Shown here piece by piece: positions 54,867-64,000 of a DNA stretch of 64,000 nt; within the stretch, counting starts at the first letter, position 1, and the number at the start of each line of letters is the position of its first letter. The position numbers and the translations under genes are program-made. A model generated the notes under the pieces. That model had not been told where the DNA came from. It did no database searches and was given only the letters and a program-made list of their open reading frames with translations. The stretch comes from Pogona vitticeps (Eukaryota > Chordata > Lepidosauria > Squamata > Agamidae), in NCBI RefSeq assembly GCF_051106095.1, contig NC_135783.1, forward strand, positions 307,844,322 through 307,908,321, read 5' to 3'.

Positions 54867-57655
54867 CTATAGTTACACCTGTTGGTGTAACTCAGTTGGC
54901 ATAAATCTCAGCAGTTAACTGCTGTAAGCTAAGAAGATAGCATAGACTTTTGCTGTCATCTGCTTAGTAAAACCTCAGTGATGTTTTACATCAAATATCT
55001 TACACTGGCATAAAAGCTCAACTGGATTTTGAACAATTTCCCCCCCCCCTCCAAATTTGTAGTTTTGTATCTAAATGAACTTATGTATCTCCCACTGTGG
55101 CTTATTTTTTGTTGTTGCATGTCCTCTTCTTTAGTTCTATGTAAGTTGTCACCCTACTCTCCACACCATGTAATAACTTTGTGATCATCATACCATACAA
55201 TTGCAATTCCACGCAGAACCTTAACAGGAATCTGAGATAGCATTTGAAGACACACCAGCTGGCTTTTCTCCAAAGAACTAAAAAGGTTCCAGCCCATAAA
55301 ACAAAAACAAAATGCAAATTGCAATTTTAAAAGAATGAGGAACAAAGAACACAACATGTAGAGCTATTCACTCTCTGTCTCATGCACACACATGCACACA
55401 CAAATTAAGGACAGCAACTCAAAAGGAAAACTTCTGAACAGATACAGTTATCGGGCTGATTTCTTTCCAGGCAACAAACGAAGCTTTGAAGGTGCTTTTA
55501 GACCTGCTGGTACTTTCAGACTTCATTTTTGCCCATCCCCACGGGCAAGGAGTCTGAGGCTGCTGAGTGGTCTGAGTGTTTGTTGGGCTCTCTAGATTGC
55601 TGCAGACAATAGAAGGCATCATCACAGCTTATTATGCCATTCCCAGAAGTGCTAATATACCATATCAATATTTCCTGGAACAGTACTGTGCTGTAGGGTG
55701 AACTGATTGGCTGCTTCAGTGGGGCAATAATTCATGAACTGCAGTTTAGAATACCCACAAGTGTAGGGTAGGGAGGTAAATGGGCTCCGTTTGTCTTGCC
55801 ATCAAGCTACAAGTAGGTAAATTCATGTCTAGCCCTATTTAAAAAGCTTTCAGTGTTATTTATCAATTTAGTCACTCTTTAAAACAATGGTACATTAGTT
55901 AATTCTGATATTACAGTGAAATTCCAATGGAAGAACATATTACAGCCACATTAATATCACATTAGCTCATCGTGATTAATGTTATTGCAAGGAATGAATT
56001 AATAATGATTTGCTTCTTCACCAAGTCTCCCCACCACCTTGACATGAAGAGGATCCATGGCATTGATTATCACAAATATAATGGATTGATTCGTCATTTA
56101 TGGGAAATGAGGATATTCTTCCCATAATGCTCATCTTTCTCCCCCTCCTTTTCAGCAGATGTATTATCTTTGGCAGGAACTCAAAATCATCTGCAGATCA
56201 TTCACAGAAGTCAATTATTAGCATCCAGCACCATGGCAGGAGTACTAGGCTGCTGCTGGGAATAAAAGTGCAAATGAATGAAACTGTCTGGGATACACAA
56301 GGAAAGCAGCTTAGAGCTGCCACCCCCCTTTTTTTCTTTAAACTGCATTGGCCCAGATCCAGTGGCTAATTTTAACTAGAGCAGAGCCACTGCATCAATG
56401 GGAATTTGGTAGGTCAACTTACATCAACTCCTCAACTGTCATCAATATAATGCACTTTTGTGTATCATTTTCATTAATACCCACATTGTGTCTGCATTTT
56501 TTTTGCTAACACATACTTTTCTCGTGCTTTTGAAGAGAAATCAGAAAACTTCTCCATGAAAAACACAGCCTGTACATTGATTTGTACATCAGTAGATCTG
56601 TGAAATTTAATTAGAAAAATTAAAATGTGCACTAAACAAATATGGTCCAAGGTGATCCAGTGAACTTAATGGCTGCTCAGGAATGTAAGTACAAGTCTTC
56701 CTAGCATGTATTTCTCTGTCGCTCAAGTGTTCTACCTGCATTTTTAAACTCTCTTCGTGTGTGTGTGGCTATAGGGGCTGTCATGGTGAGTTCTGCTGCA
56801 TGATGTCTTCCATGGCACATTGGTTCTGTACCATATGCCTAGCAACTGCTTCTGGGGTCAGATTTGCACGATGTGGTTAGCATACTCAATGATTAAAATA
56901 GGAAGAGAAAAGAGAGGGAGATGGGTTTGTTCCAAATTAGGTCTGACTCACTGAAAAGAAGTGGGGTGGTTTTAGGTTTCCCTGGAAAATATTGGGACGG
57001 TTTATCCCAGTTCACTTTGAACAGTGTCTTAATGTTATTTGTAAGATGCAGAGGGCTCATCTGGATTTTCGGAAAAGAAAAGAAACAATCAAGCGTTAAT
57101 CAAGACTACAAGCACATCTAGTTCACAGTCTACAAAATTACTAATGAAAATGGGCACATGTGTTTTGGTTTCTATCAGGGACAAGGACTTGAGTTGCAGG
57201 AGGTGCTGTTAAGTTGCACCAGTGACTCTACTTCGATTTTTTTTTTCCAATGACATGGACTCATCTTGTAACTTGGAACCTATCCATTCCTCCCTTTTTT
57301 TCTGGGGGGAAAACTTGTTTTTATAATAGGGACTCAGACTTGGGACCTGGTGCCAAAGACTCGGACTCAGACCCAAAGGCTGGCCAACATCCTTGGTTTC
57401 TAGTCAACTGAAGGAAACCACATAATTATCTTTTTTTCTCCAAATTATATACAGGTAAATGCAGATAACTAAAAATAATTAGAAAAATATCCATAGTAAG
57501 GAAAACTACCTTGAAATGCGTATGTTAGCAAAAATGCATACCAAAATACATATAAAATTTTAGGTAGGGAGAAAAAAATATCAAATCTATATGAACCTGC
57601 CAAATTAAGAATACTGGCAGGGTTCTTAATTAATTAAGGGATTAATTAATCCCTT
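54867..57655. other. No gene seen; possible conserved non-coding DNA
   Basis: No protein-like frame. 55,860-56,340 is repeat-free with many homeodomain-like words (cattaatatcacattagctc, gtgattaatgttattgcaag, gaattaataatgatttgc) and the neat, low-repeat look of a developmental enhancer. Near 57,624-57,655 two adjoining AT-rich palindromes precede the BovB. Confidence 0.35.
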
Positions 57656-58583
57656 CATGGATTGCTGCCTTGTTGTGGCAAAGGGGCTTGAGTAGCTCAG
57701 GGAAGCTATGGGCTATGCCGTGCAGGGCCACGCAAGACAGACAGGTCATAGTGGAGAGTTCTGACTAAACGCAATCCAACTGGAGTAGGAAATGGCAATG
57801 CCACTCCAGTAGCTTTGCCAAGAAAACCCCATGAACAGAAACAAAAGGCTAAAAGATATGACGCTGGAAGATGGGCCGCTCAGGTCGAAAGGCGTCCAAC
57901 ATGTTACTGAGGAAGAGCGGAGGACAAGTACAAGTAACTCCAGAGCTAATGAAGTGGTTGGGCCAAAGCCGAAAAGACGCTCAGCTGTGGATGCGCCTGG
58001 AAGTGAAAGGAAAGTCCGATGCTGCAAAGAAAAATACTGCATAGGAACCTGGAATGTAAGGTCTATGAACCTTGGTAAGCTGGATGTGGTCAAACAGGAG
58101 ATGGCAAGAATAAACATCAACATCCTGGGCGTCAGTGAACTAAAATGGACAGGAATGGGCGTATTCAATTCAGATGATTATCATATCTACTATTGTGGGC
58201 AAGAATCCCACAGAAGGAATGGAGTAGTCCTCATAGTCAACAAAAGAGTGGGAAAAGCTGTAATGGGATACAATCTCAAAAATGATAGAATGATATCAAT
58301 ACGAATCCAAGGCAGACCTTTCAAGATCACAATAATCCAAGGAAGAAATATCAACAAGAAATATGCAGATGATACCACTCTGATGGCAGAAAGTGAGAAG
58401 GAATTAAAGAATCTCTTAATGAGGGTGAAAGAGGAGAGTGCAAAAAAGGGTCTGAAGCTCAACATCAAAAAAACTAAGATCATGGCCACTGGTCCCATCA
58501 CCTCCTGGCAAATAGAAGGGGAAGATATGGAGGCAGTGACAGATTTTACTTTCTTGGGCTCCATGATCGCTGCAGATGGAACT
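57656..58583 (+). mobile_element. BovB LINE, 5' end present, internally deleted and 3'-truncated
   Basis: Begins with the BovB 5' UTR (atggattgctgccttgttgt, ggcttgagtagctcaggga, cgtgcagggccacgcaag, ggaaatggcaatgccactcc) and continues into coding sequence. Endonuclease sequence is joined straight to RT sequence at about 58,340, so roughly a third or more of the polyprotein is missing. It ends inside the region after the RT (FLGSMIAADG) at 58,583, where antisense RTE sequence begins. A complete 5' end with a missing 3' end needs later rearrangement. Confidence 0.88.
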
Positions 58584-58595
58584 GAATTTTGTTAA
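57831..58595 (+). CDS. BovB polyprotein remnant: endonuclease start fused to RT motif C (254 aa)
   Basis: One uninterrupted frame. Residues 1-66 are the N-terminal leader. Residues 70-170 are the first half of the APE-like endonuclease: GTWNVRSM (72-79, conserved N), GVSELKW (100-106, catalytic E), RRNGVVLIVNKR (128-139) and FKITIIQ (164-170), where the family goes on to VYAPT. From residue 171 it continues as GRNINKKYADDTTLMAES (YADD at 178-181), VKEESAKKGLKLNIKKTKIM and GPITSWQIEGEDMEAVTDFT. The catalytic D/N and D/H parts of the endonuclease and RT motifs 1 to B are absent, so neither enzyme can work. The deletion kept the reading frame. The last four codons are flanking sequence. Not a host gene. 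Confidence 0.8.
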   Translation: MNRNKRLKDMTLEDGPLRSKGVQHVTEEERRTSTSNSRANEVVGPKPKRRSAVDAPGSERKVRCCKEKYCIGTWNVRSMNLGKLDVVKQEMARININILGVSELKWTGMGVFNSDDYHIYYCGQESHRRNGVVLIVNKRVGKAVMGYNLKNDRMISIRIQGRPFKITIIQGRNINKKYADDTTLMAESEKELKNLLMRVKEESAKKGLKLNIKKTKIMATGPITSWQIEGEDMEAVTDFTFLGSMIAADGTEFC

Positions 58596-59092
58596 TTCTC
58601 TTAACTTTCCAATTTTCACATCCATACATGGTGATCAGAAATACAAAAGTATGGATGATTTTGGGTTTTTGACTCCAATCATATATCCTTACACTTGATG
58701 AAATTTTCTTATTCCTCCATTGCTGCCCTTCTGAGTCTCAGTCCTCTGATTTCTGGCTGCAGTTACCATTTGGATTGACGAATGAACCAACGTATATAAA
58801 ATATTTCACTATTTCAATTTCTTCATTGTCAGCACCAAAGTTGTGTAGTTCTTCTATAGTCATGATTTTGGTCTTCTTTATGTTCAACTGCAGTCCTGCT
58901 TTGGCACTTTCTTCTTTCACTTTTACTCAAAGTTGTTTCAAGCCATTGCTGCTTTCTGCCAGTAAGATGGTGTCATCTGCATATCATTGGTGTTTATTCC
59001 ACCGATTTTTACTCCTATTTCATCTGAGTCTAATCTGTTTTCTCCATACGATCTCTTCTGTGTACAGACTGAACAGAAAAGGAGACAGCTAG
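58594..59092 (-). mobile_element. RTE-clade LINE RT fragment, antisense
   Basis: Minus strand: LSPFLFSLYTEEIV (motif B side, about 59,090-59,045), a YADDTILLAESS-like motif C, VKEESAKAGLQLNIKKTKIM (58,860-58,920), EIVKYFIYVGSFVNPNGNCS and, further on, IIHTFVFLITMYGCENWKVK. Sequence and spacing are RTE, but clearly different from BovB at the same residues (FIYVGSFVNPNG versus FTFLGSMIAADG), so this is another, older family. Stops and frame changes are present. It lies tail-to-tail with the BovB before it. Confidence 0.78.
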
Positions 59093-61972
59093 AACCTTTC
59101 ATGAGTTCAGATTAACCCTCTCCTGCAAATCAGAGTTATGTGGGTGGTTTCCCCCCTCTTTTTTAGTTTTTCAGTTTTAAAATGTTATTGTGCCTTTGAG
59201 AAGGATTTTGAATCTTGTGAAATATACAGTTGTCTTCTTTGTGTTTAAGCCATTACGGCTGAACACTTTGTTTCAGGCCATGAGATGTCTTCTGTTGGTC
59301 CCAGCTTGCTAGTTTATGACATACCACGGCAATGGATGGGTGGGTCTGTCACATTCAGTCTCATTTCATTGGTAAATTAGTTTTCCCACATTTCTGTATG
59401 GTTCCTTCTCCTTCCCTTGCACAATAATCTGTATACAGTATTTGTACATATCATTTTCTAAACAATTTTTGGTGTTTACCCCCCCCCCCAAATTGTTTGG
59501 ATACATGAACCCATTGCCTAACGTTCTTGGGCTCAGAGTGGTATTTTATTCTACATAGAGGGACAGCTTGTGGATTCACAAGAAGGGCTGCCTCACTCCA
59601 CATTCTGCTGAATTCACACTCTTGGAAGCCACTTTTGCCTAGGGAATGAATCACAAGCCTTTAAATGCTCAGATTTCTAGCCACAAATTAGGAGTTTAGG
59701 ATTCTAGCAGTAGTGATGCAATGTACTGTCAAGCCATTCTCTTTTACTAGAAAGAAATCAAATTGCAAAATCAATTGGAATAATTAAAAGTTCCAGGCTA
59801 AGCTCTTAATTGCAAAACACTTTAGTTACAAGTGTGTTCTGAAAACAAATTTACAATCTGATTAGTCAGTGTCTTGGAGCTGAAGTCCACTGTTCTACAA
59901 AATCCAGGGCTATTGGGGCTGTTTTAATTTCATAAATGACATAAATGATTATGTTTATGGTGTACCAATATCACCTTGATAGAAAGCCACTACTCATTGT
60001 GCTCGTCCTCTCTATGCCAAGTTCACAAATGAAGCATAAAAGCTAGGGATGTGGAAGAATTACACAACAGTTTTGTGTCCAGTCAAAAACAGGGTGGGTT
60101 GACCCCAGAGAGGCAGCTTGTCAAAGATTCTCCAGCCTCTGCAAGAGGTCTACCCTCCCGTGCAAAAGCAAGGAACGTATTTTCCCAGCTATGTGTATTC
60201 ACAGCACTTTGTGCAAAAGTGTGGCAGTGCAAAACTGGTGCCTTTTCTCTCAGAGCATACATGCCTATGAGCATACATGGCCAGCACAAAAAGGTTGGGT
60301 AATCAAAAAAACCTTACCTGTTCAGTGCAACTGCAGTTTCTAATTCCAGCAGGAAGGCAATTACCACATTTTCCCATAATGCACATTTAGAGAAGGTGCA
60401 AAAATGACTTTCGTAAATGTGCAGAACATTTCTGAGACCAACAAAACCGAAAACAATCTTGTGCTGAGTAGAAAAAAACAACTGAACCTTTTTATGCCAC
60501 ACGAGGACATATTTATTTCACTAATAAGCTAACATTGAACATGCTATGTTCTCCATGGCTTAAACATCACCTGGCTTCTGCCCAACCCCACTCAATTTAC
60601 TGCCTGGCTAGATAAAGAGCTCTGGACAACTCTAAAGCTTGCACATTATTTTGTGGCATTTTCATTGGTGCAAATAAAGGTGTTGTCCTAATACAGGTAT
60701 GATAAGTTGTCATAGTTCATAAGCTGTCTGCCGATTGAACTTTAAGGAAAATGACACATTAAGGTGTCACTTGCAGATATAAAACATATATTTTATAGTG
60801 ATTTTTCTTTGTCTGTATAACAACTTAATTGTGCTTTAATACATCCTTCTGCATGCATTCTGTCTTGGTTCTGATTTATATTTTCCCTCATCTCTTTCTT
60901 GTGAGTGCTAAAACAACTTTTAGCATTAAAACTAATTTCTTAATTTTTCAATAGGATTTTTAAAATATGTATTTATTTTTGATTTCATTTATTCAAGAAG
61001 TACAGTGATCTATTTTGGGAAATACCAGCAAAGCTATAATTGTTGAATCATATTCATTCACATATGGTATTAATATACTGTATATCTCTGTCTTGCATTC
61101 ATGCAATGCAGCAACAGCTGTCAAACATTTCTGTTTTTTAATAGGCCTCTGATCTGGTATGAGTGTTTTTCAGGAACCAGCAGAAATATGGTTTTTAAGC
61201 TATAGCTCTCTTTCAGGATCGTCTCTTCTGAAGTTAATTTTGTTAATGCTAACAATGTTCTCCTTTTTCCAGAGTTAATTTGGCACTGAGGTTGTGGAAG
61301 TGTTCATGTGTGAGATTGTATAATGTTTAGCAGTATCCAAGTGTTCAAAAACCATATTCAAGTGGACATTGACATTCGTGGCTGACCTATATTCACTAGT
61401 CTAATTACAGCAGTTTTCATAACTATTTACAGATGTAAAGTTGAACGGACAAAGGTTATTTTCCAGAAATTAATTGTTCGGGTTCCAAATTCTGTACCTG
61501 AAAGAGGCAGTTGCTTGACAGCAGTTTAGGTGTGTGACCTCAGCTTTATTATATGGCTTCACAATGCAATTTGCTTTCAAATTAAGAAAATATGATGTAC
61601 ATGTCTGCCACTGAATTGCAATGGCATACCACCTCCCCCTTGTCCATGATGAGATGAAAAGGCCATGAGCCATGCTGGCTTTGCTTAGTATCCCGCAATA
61701 TGCTGTATTTGCTCATCTTTTCTGTGAGATAAGGTTGCATATATTTACCATGTACTGCGTAAAACAACATTGTAGTTAGCAATTGTTTTGAGAGCCCTCC
61801 ACCAAATACCTGCTAGGTTGCCACTATTTTGTCCTTGCCTCTCCAGGTCTGTTTCTCCTTTTTCATCCACAGGTTGCCTTTAGGAGTTCCATGGCTACAA
61901 GCTCTCTCTTCCTCTTCCAGCTGCTTCCACTATACCACTGAAGAACACAATTATTTCCATAGGTCTCTAGAT
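59093..61972. other. No gene seen; possible conserved non-coding DNA
   Basis: No protein-like frame. 60,640-61,450 has no visible repeat and an even AT-rich texture with words such as agttaattttgttaatgcta and gtctaattacagcag. A C-run occurs at 59,480-59,490. Confidence 0.35.
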
Positions 61973-62105
61973 CAGTGGTCCCCATCCTTGGGCCTCCAGA
62001 TGTTCTTGGACTTCAACTCCCAGTAATCCTGGACAGCAGAGGTGGGGAAGGCTTCTGGGAGTTGTAGTCTAAAAGCATCTGGAGGCCTAAGGTTGAAGAC
62101 CACTG
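61973..62105. mobile_element. hAT-like palindromic MITE
   Basis: A 133-bp element made mostly of two inverted arms: left cagtggtccccatccttggg, right reversed cagtggtcttcaaccttagg. Both arms continue through cctccagatg and a ggact(a/t)caactcccag-type core. Flanking 8-bp sites ctctagat (61,965-61,972) and ctcttgat (62,106-62,113) match at seven of eight, as expected for hAT. It is the best copy of the family seen as scraps at 5175, 31,192 and 37,905. Confidence 0.85.
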
Positions 62106-62828
62106 CTCTTGATGGCAGAAGCTAGTTCTTTCCTCTCTCCCCAATAGGAGGGCTTGTGTGGTGGTTGATAGTGTCTTAATCTCACAGCTTCTTCCCAAGG
62201 TACCATTAGCCTTTCCCACTTACCTGTCCAAGGACTCTCCTTATTGATCCATTCCCATCCTTCTGGCAACCCTCAGCCCTGAGGCTGCTCTTCTGCTTTT
62301 CCTTTAGCCTCTCTTCACCTTGTTATCATTCCCCTCTCTTCTAACTCCTCTTTTACTTCTTGCACTTTTCCTGGGCTTTTTCCGTGCTCCATTTTAATTG
62401 GGCAAGTTTGACCTCCCATTAGGTGAGGTGGCTGCCTTAAGCAGCGGATGTTGAATATAACTGTATGGCAGCGAAACATATTTTATTTTATTTTTCCAGA
62501 TATGGCAAGATATGTCTCACATGGTAAAATAAGTTGGCTGGCTAGGATTACTGAGCACGATGCTGGAAGGGTACCATTTGCTGCTCTGCATGAAGCATTA
62601 AATGGTTTTGAGTCCCCCTTGTTTGAAAGGAAGTAGCTGACCCTTTTCACAGGAAGTGACATGCAGAATATTAAGGTTCTGCATATGTTCATTCTGTGAT
62701 AGTATTGGAAGGGGGCATCCCCCCCCCTCCAAGATGGTACTGTTTTTCCAAAAATAAGACAGGGCCTTATATTAATTTTTGCTCCAAAATGCATTACGGC
62801 TTATTTTCAGGGGATTTTTTTTCATATA
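62106..62828. other. No gene seen
   Basis: Unique DNA apart from the MITE-like segment at 62,743-62,825. A C-run occurs at 62,719-62,727. Confidence 0.5.
62743..62825. mobile_element. MITE-like repeat (aaaataagac family)
   Basis: Reads ccaaaaataagacagggcct, tatattaatttttgctcc, then cggcttattttcaggggat. The ends pair (aaaataag / cttatttt). I recall this as a widespread amniote short DNA-transposon family but cannot name it with certainty. It lies directly before the Tigger-like terminus at 62,829. Confidence 0.5.
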
Positions 62829-63001
62829 CAGTGGTGCCCCACATAGCGACGTTAATCCGTTCCGGGTTAATTGTTGCTATGTGGAAACATCACTAAACGG
62901 AACGGAAAAACCCATTGGAATGCATTAAACCCCCCTGCCCCCGCCGCCGCCGCTTGGAGCTGCTCCACGCCCGGCCAGCACGTCCGAGCGGTGGTGGAGA
63001 A

Positions 63002-63079
63002 GCCTTGCCCCGAGGCCTCTCGGAAGCGCTGGCCGCGAAAATGCCGTCGAGCGCTTCCGAGAGGCCTCGGGGGAAGGCT
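63002..63079. repeat. Long inverted repeat in the GC-rich array
   Basis: Arms of about 29-30 bp around a 19-bp loop. The inner 20 bp are perfect: cgaggcctctcggaagcgct at 63,011-63,030 pairs with agcgcttccgagaggcctcg at 63,050-63,069. The outer part pairs with about one mismatch. The left arm appears again at about 63,153-63,176. Confidence 0.9.
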
Positions 63080-63380
63080 CCTCCTCCACCCCTCAGACAC
63101 GATGGCCTGCATTTTTGCAGCCAGCGCGTCCGAGCTACGGCGGAGAAGCCTTCCCCCGAGGCCTCTCGGAAGCGCTGGCCGCGAAAATGCTGGCCAGCAC
63201 ATCCGAGCGGTGGCAGCGGAGCCTTCCCCCTCCTCCTGGCTCTGCCCAACCCACCCCTCACCCTCATCTCCGCTGCCGCCGCTGGGTTTCGGAAGCTGCT
63301 TCCAAAGCCCAGCGGTGGCGGCGGAGAAGGGGGTGAAGGGTTGGGAGGAGGGCGGCCGGGATCCGCGTCGCGGCCGGCCA

Positions 63381-63424
63381 CCCCATCCATGGTCGGACTC
63401 CCGAGAGTCCGACCATGGATGGGG
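63381..63424. repeat. Perfect 20-bp-arm palindrome, 4-bp loop
   Basis: ccccatccatggtcggactc, loop ccga, then gagtccgaccatggatgggg. Related but imperfect copies lie at 63,524, 63,745 and 63,891. Confidence 0.95.
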
Positions 63425-64000
63425 AAGCTGGCCGGGGGGTGGATCCAAGCCCAGGATGCCTGAAAGGCAACGGGACCCCTCCCACCCTGCCGCCGCCGCT
63501 TGGATCTGTGCGATGGCCAGCTACCCCATCCATGGTCGGACTCCCGAGAGTCCGATCATGGCGGGGATAGCCGGCCGCGGGGCAGATCCCGGCCGCGGGG
63601 GCAGGGTGGGAGGGATCATGCCTGTGAGTCCGACCATGGATGGGGAAGCTGGCCGGGGGGCGGATCCAAGCCCGGGATGCCTGAAAGGCATCCAGACCCC
63701 TCCCACCCTGCCACCGCCGCTTGGATCTGCCTCGCAGCCGGCTACCCTATCCATGGTCGGGCTCCCGGGAGTCCAGCCATGGATGGGGAAGCTGGCCGTG
63801 GGGTGAATCCAAGCCCGGGATGCCTGAAAGACATCCGGATGCCTCCCACCCTCCCGCCGCCCCCGCTTGGATCCGCGTCGCGTCTGGCTACCCCATCCAT
63901 TGTCGGACTCCGGAGAGTCCGATCATGGCAGGGGTAGCCGGCTGTGGGGCAGATCCTGGCCGCGGGGGCAGGGTGGGAGGGATCATGCCTTTCAGGCATC

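Larger units (their letters stand above)
62829..64000. mobile_element. Tigger-like terminus leading into a GC-rich palindromic repeat array (runs off the window)
   Basis: The start cagtggtgccccacatagcg follows TA (62,827-62,828) and matches the Tigger-like termini at 1534 and 54,419. A family-like segment continues to about 62,930 (gttaatccgttccgggttaa, ccattggaatgcattaaa). The rest is extremely GC-rich and repetitive. Block 1 (62,940-63,240) repeats ccagc(a/g)c(g/a)tccgag at 62,975, 63,121 and 63,194 (spacing 146 and 73) and holds an inverted repeat at 63,002-63,079. Block 2 (63,360-64,000) repeats ccc(c/t)atccatggtcgg at 63,381, 63,524, 63,745 and, with one change, 63,891. Long open frames on both strands (up to 311 codons) reflect composition and are not genes. 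The right terminus is not in the window, so membership of the array in the transposon is inferred. Confidence 0.65.

Noticed and set aside
62871-63806. 311-codon open frame and several others on both strands
   Set aside because: They lie over GC-rich palindromic repeats. Several frames on both strands are open at once and the translations are low-complexity and repetitive, so composition explains them.

Overview
The window reads as vertebrate, and specifically squamate reptile (most likely a lizard), nuclear DNA. I infer this from the repeats: two long and one very short Sauria-type SINE (tRNA head, BovB-like tail, ACCTTT tail), four BovB LINE pieces, CR1 and L2 LINEs, L1 ORF2 fragments, a Penelope-like piece and several TA-flanked Tigger/pogo-like MITEs. 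No bacterial, viral or organelle features were seen. I found no convincing host exon, tRNA gene, rRNA gene or CRISPR array. The window is best described as intergenic, or as the inside of a very large intron. The species cannot be named from the sequence.

Layout. 1-3.8 kb is a nested mosaic: a BovB reverse-transcriptase (RT) fragment runs into an L1 ORF2 fragment in the same direction. That L1 carries an L2 3' end, a Tigger-like MITE and a Sauria SINE, and then abuts a Penelope-like fragment. 5.6-8.0 kb is an antisense L1 split by a BovB 3' end. 8-15 kb is mostly unique sequence. 15.2-16.5 kb holds SINEs, an L2 tail split by a Sauria SINE, and a CR1 3' end. 19.1-23.7 kb is the most unusual accessory stretch: a hammerhead-ribozyme-like motif in Penelope-like sequence, an RTE LINE endonuclease reading frame joined to an L2 fragment, a 39-bp inverted repeat, and an unassigned coding-like region. 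23.7-43.3 kb is largely unique with scattered MITEs, microsatellites and hairpins. 43.3-45.1 kb is a 5'-truncated L2 with the longest intact frame in the window (478 aa, complete RT motifs). 45-57.6 kb is mostly unique with a BovB 3' end, a SINE split by a hAT-like MITE, and a Tigger-like MITE. 57.65-59.1 kb is an internally deleted BovB facing an antisense RTE fragment. From 62.83 kb to the window end, a Tigger-like terminus leads into a very GC-rich array of palindromic repeats.

How the parts relate. The non-LTR elements fall into autonomous families (BovB, L1, L2, CR1, RTE) and dependants: Sauria SINEs share the BovB 3' end, and the 49.9-kb tRNA-SINE has an L2-like 3' tail. The DNA-transposon relics carry no transposase here and would have depended on enzymes encoded elsewhere. 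The insertions give relative ages: the L1 copies and the L2-tailed SINE are older than the BovB, Sauria SINE, Tigger-like and hAT-like copies found inside them. All boundaries come from reading the sequence by eye. Family names rest on recognised protein motifs, terminal sequences and target-site duplications, not on a database search.
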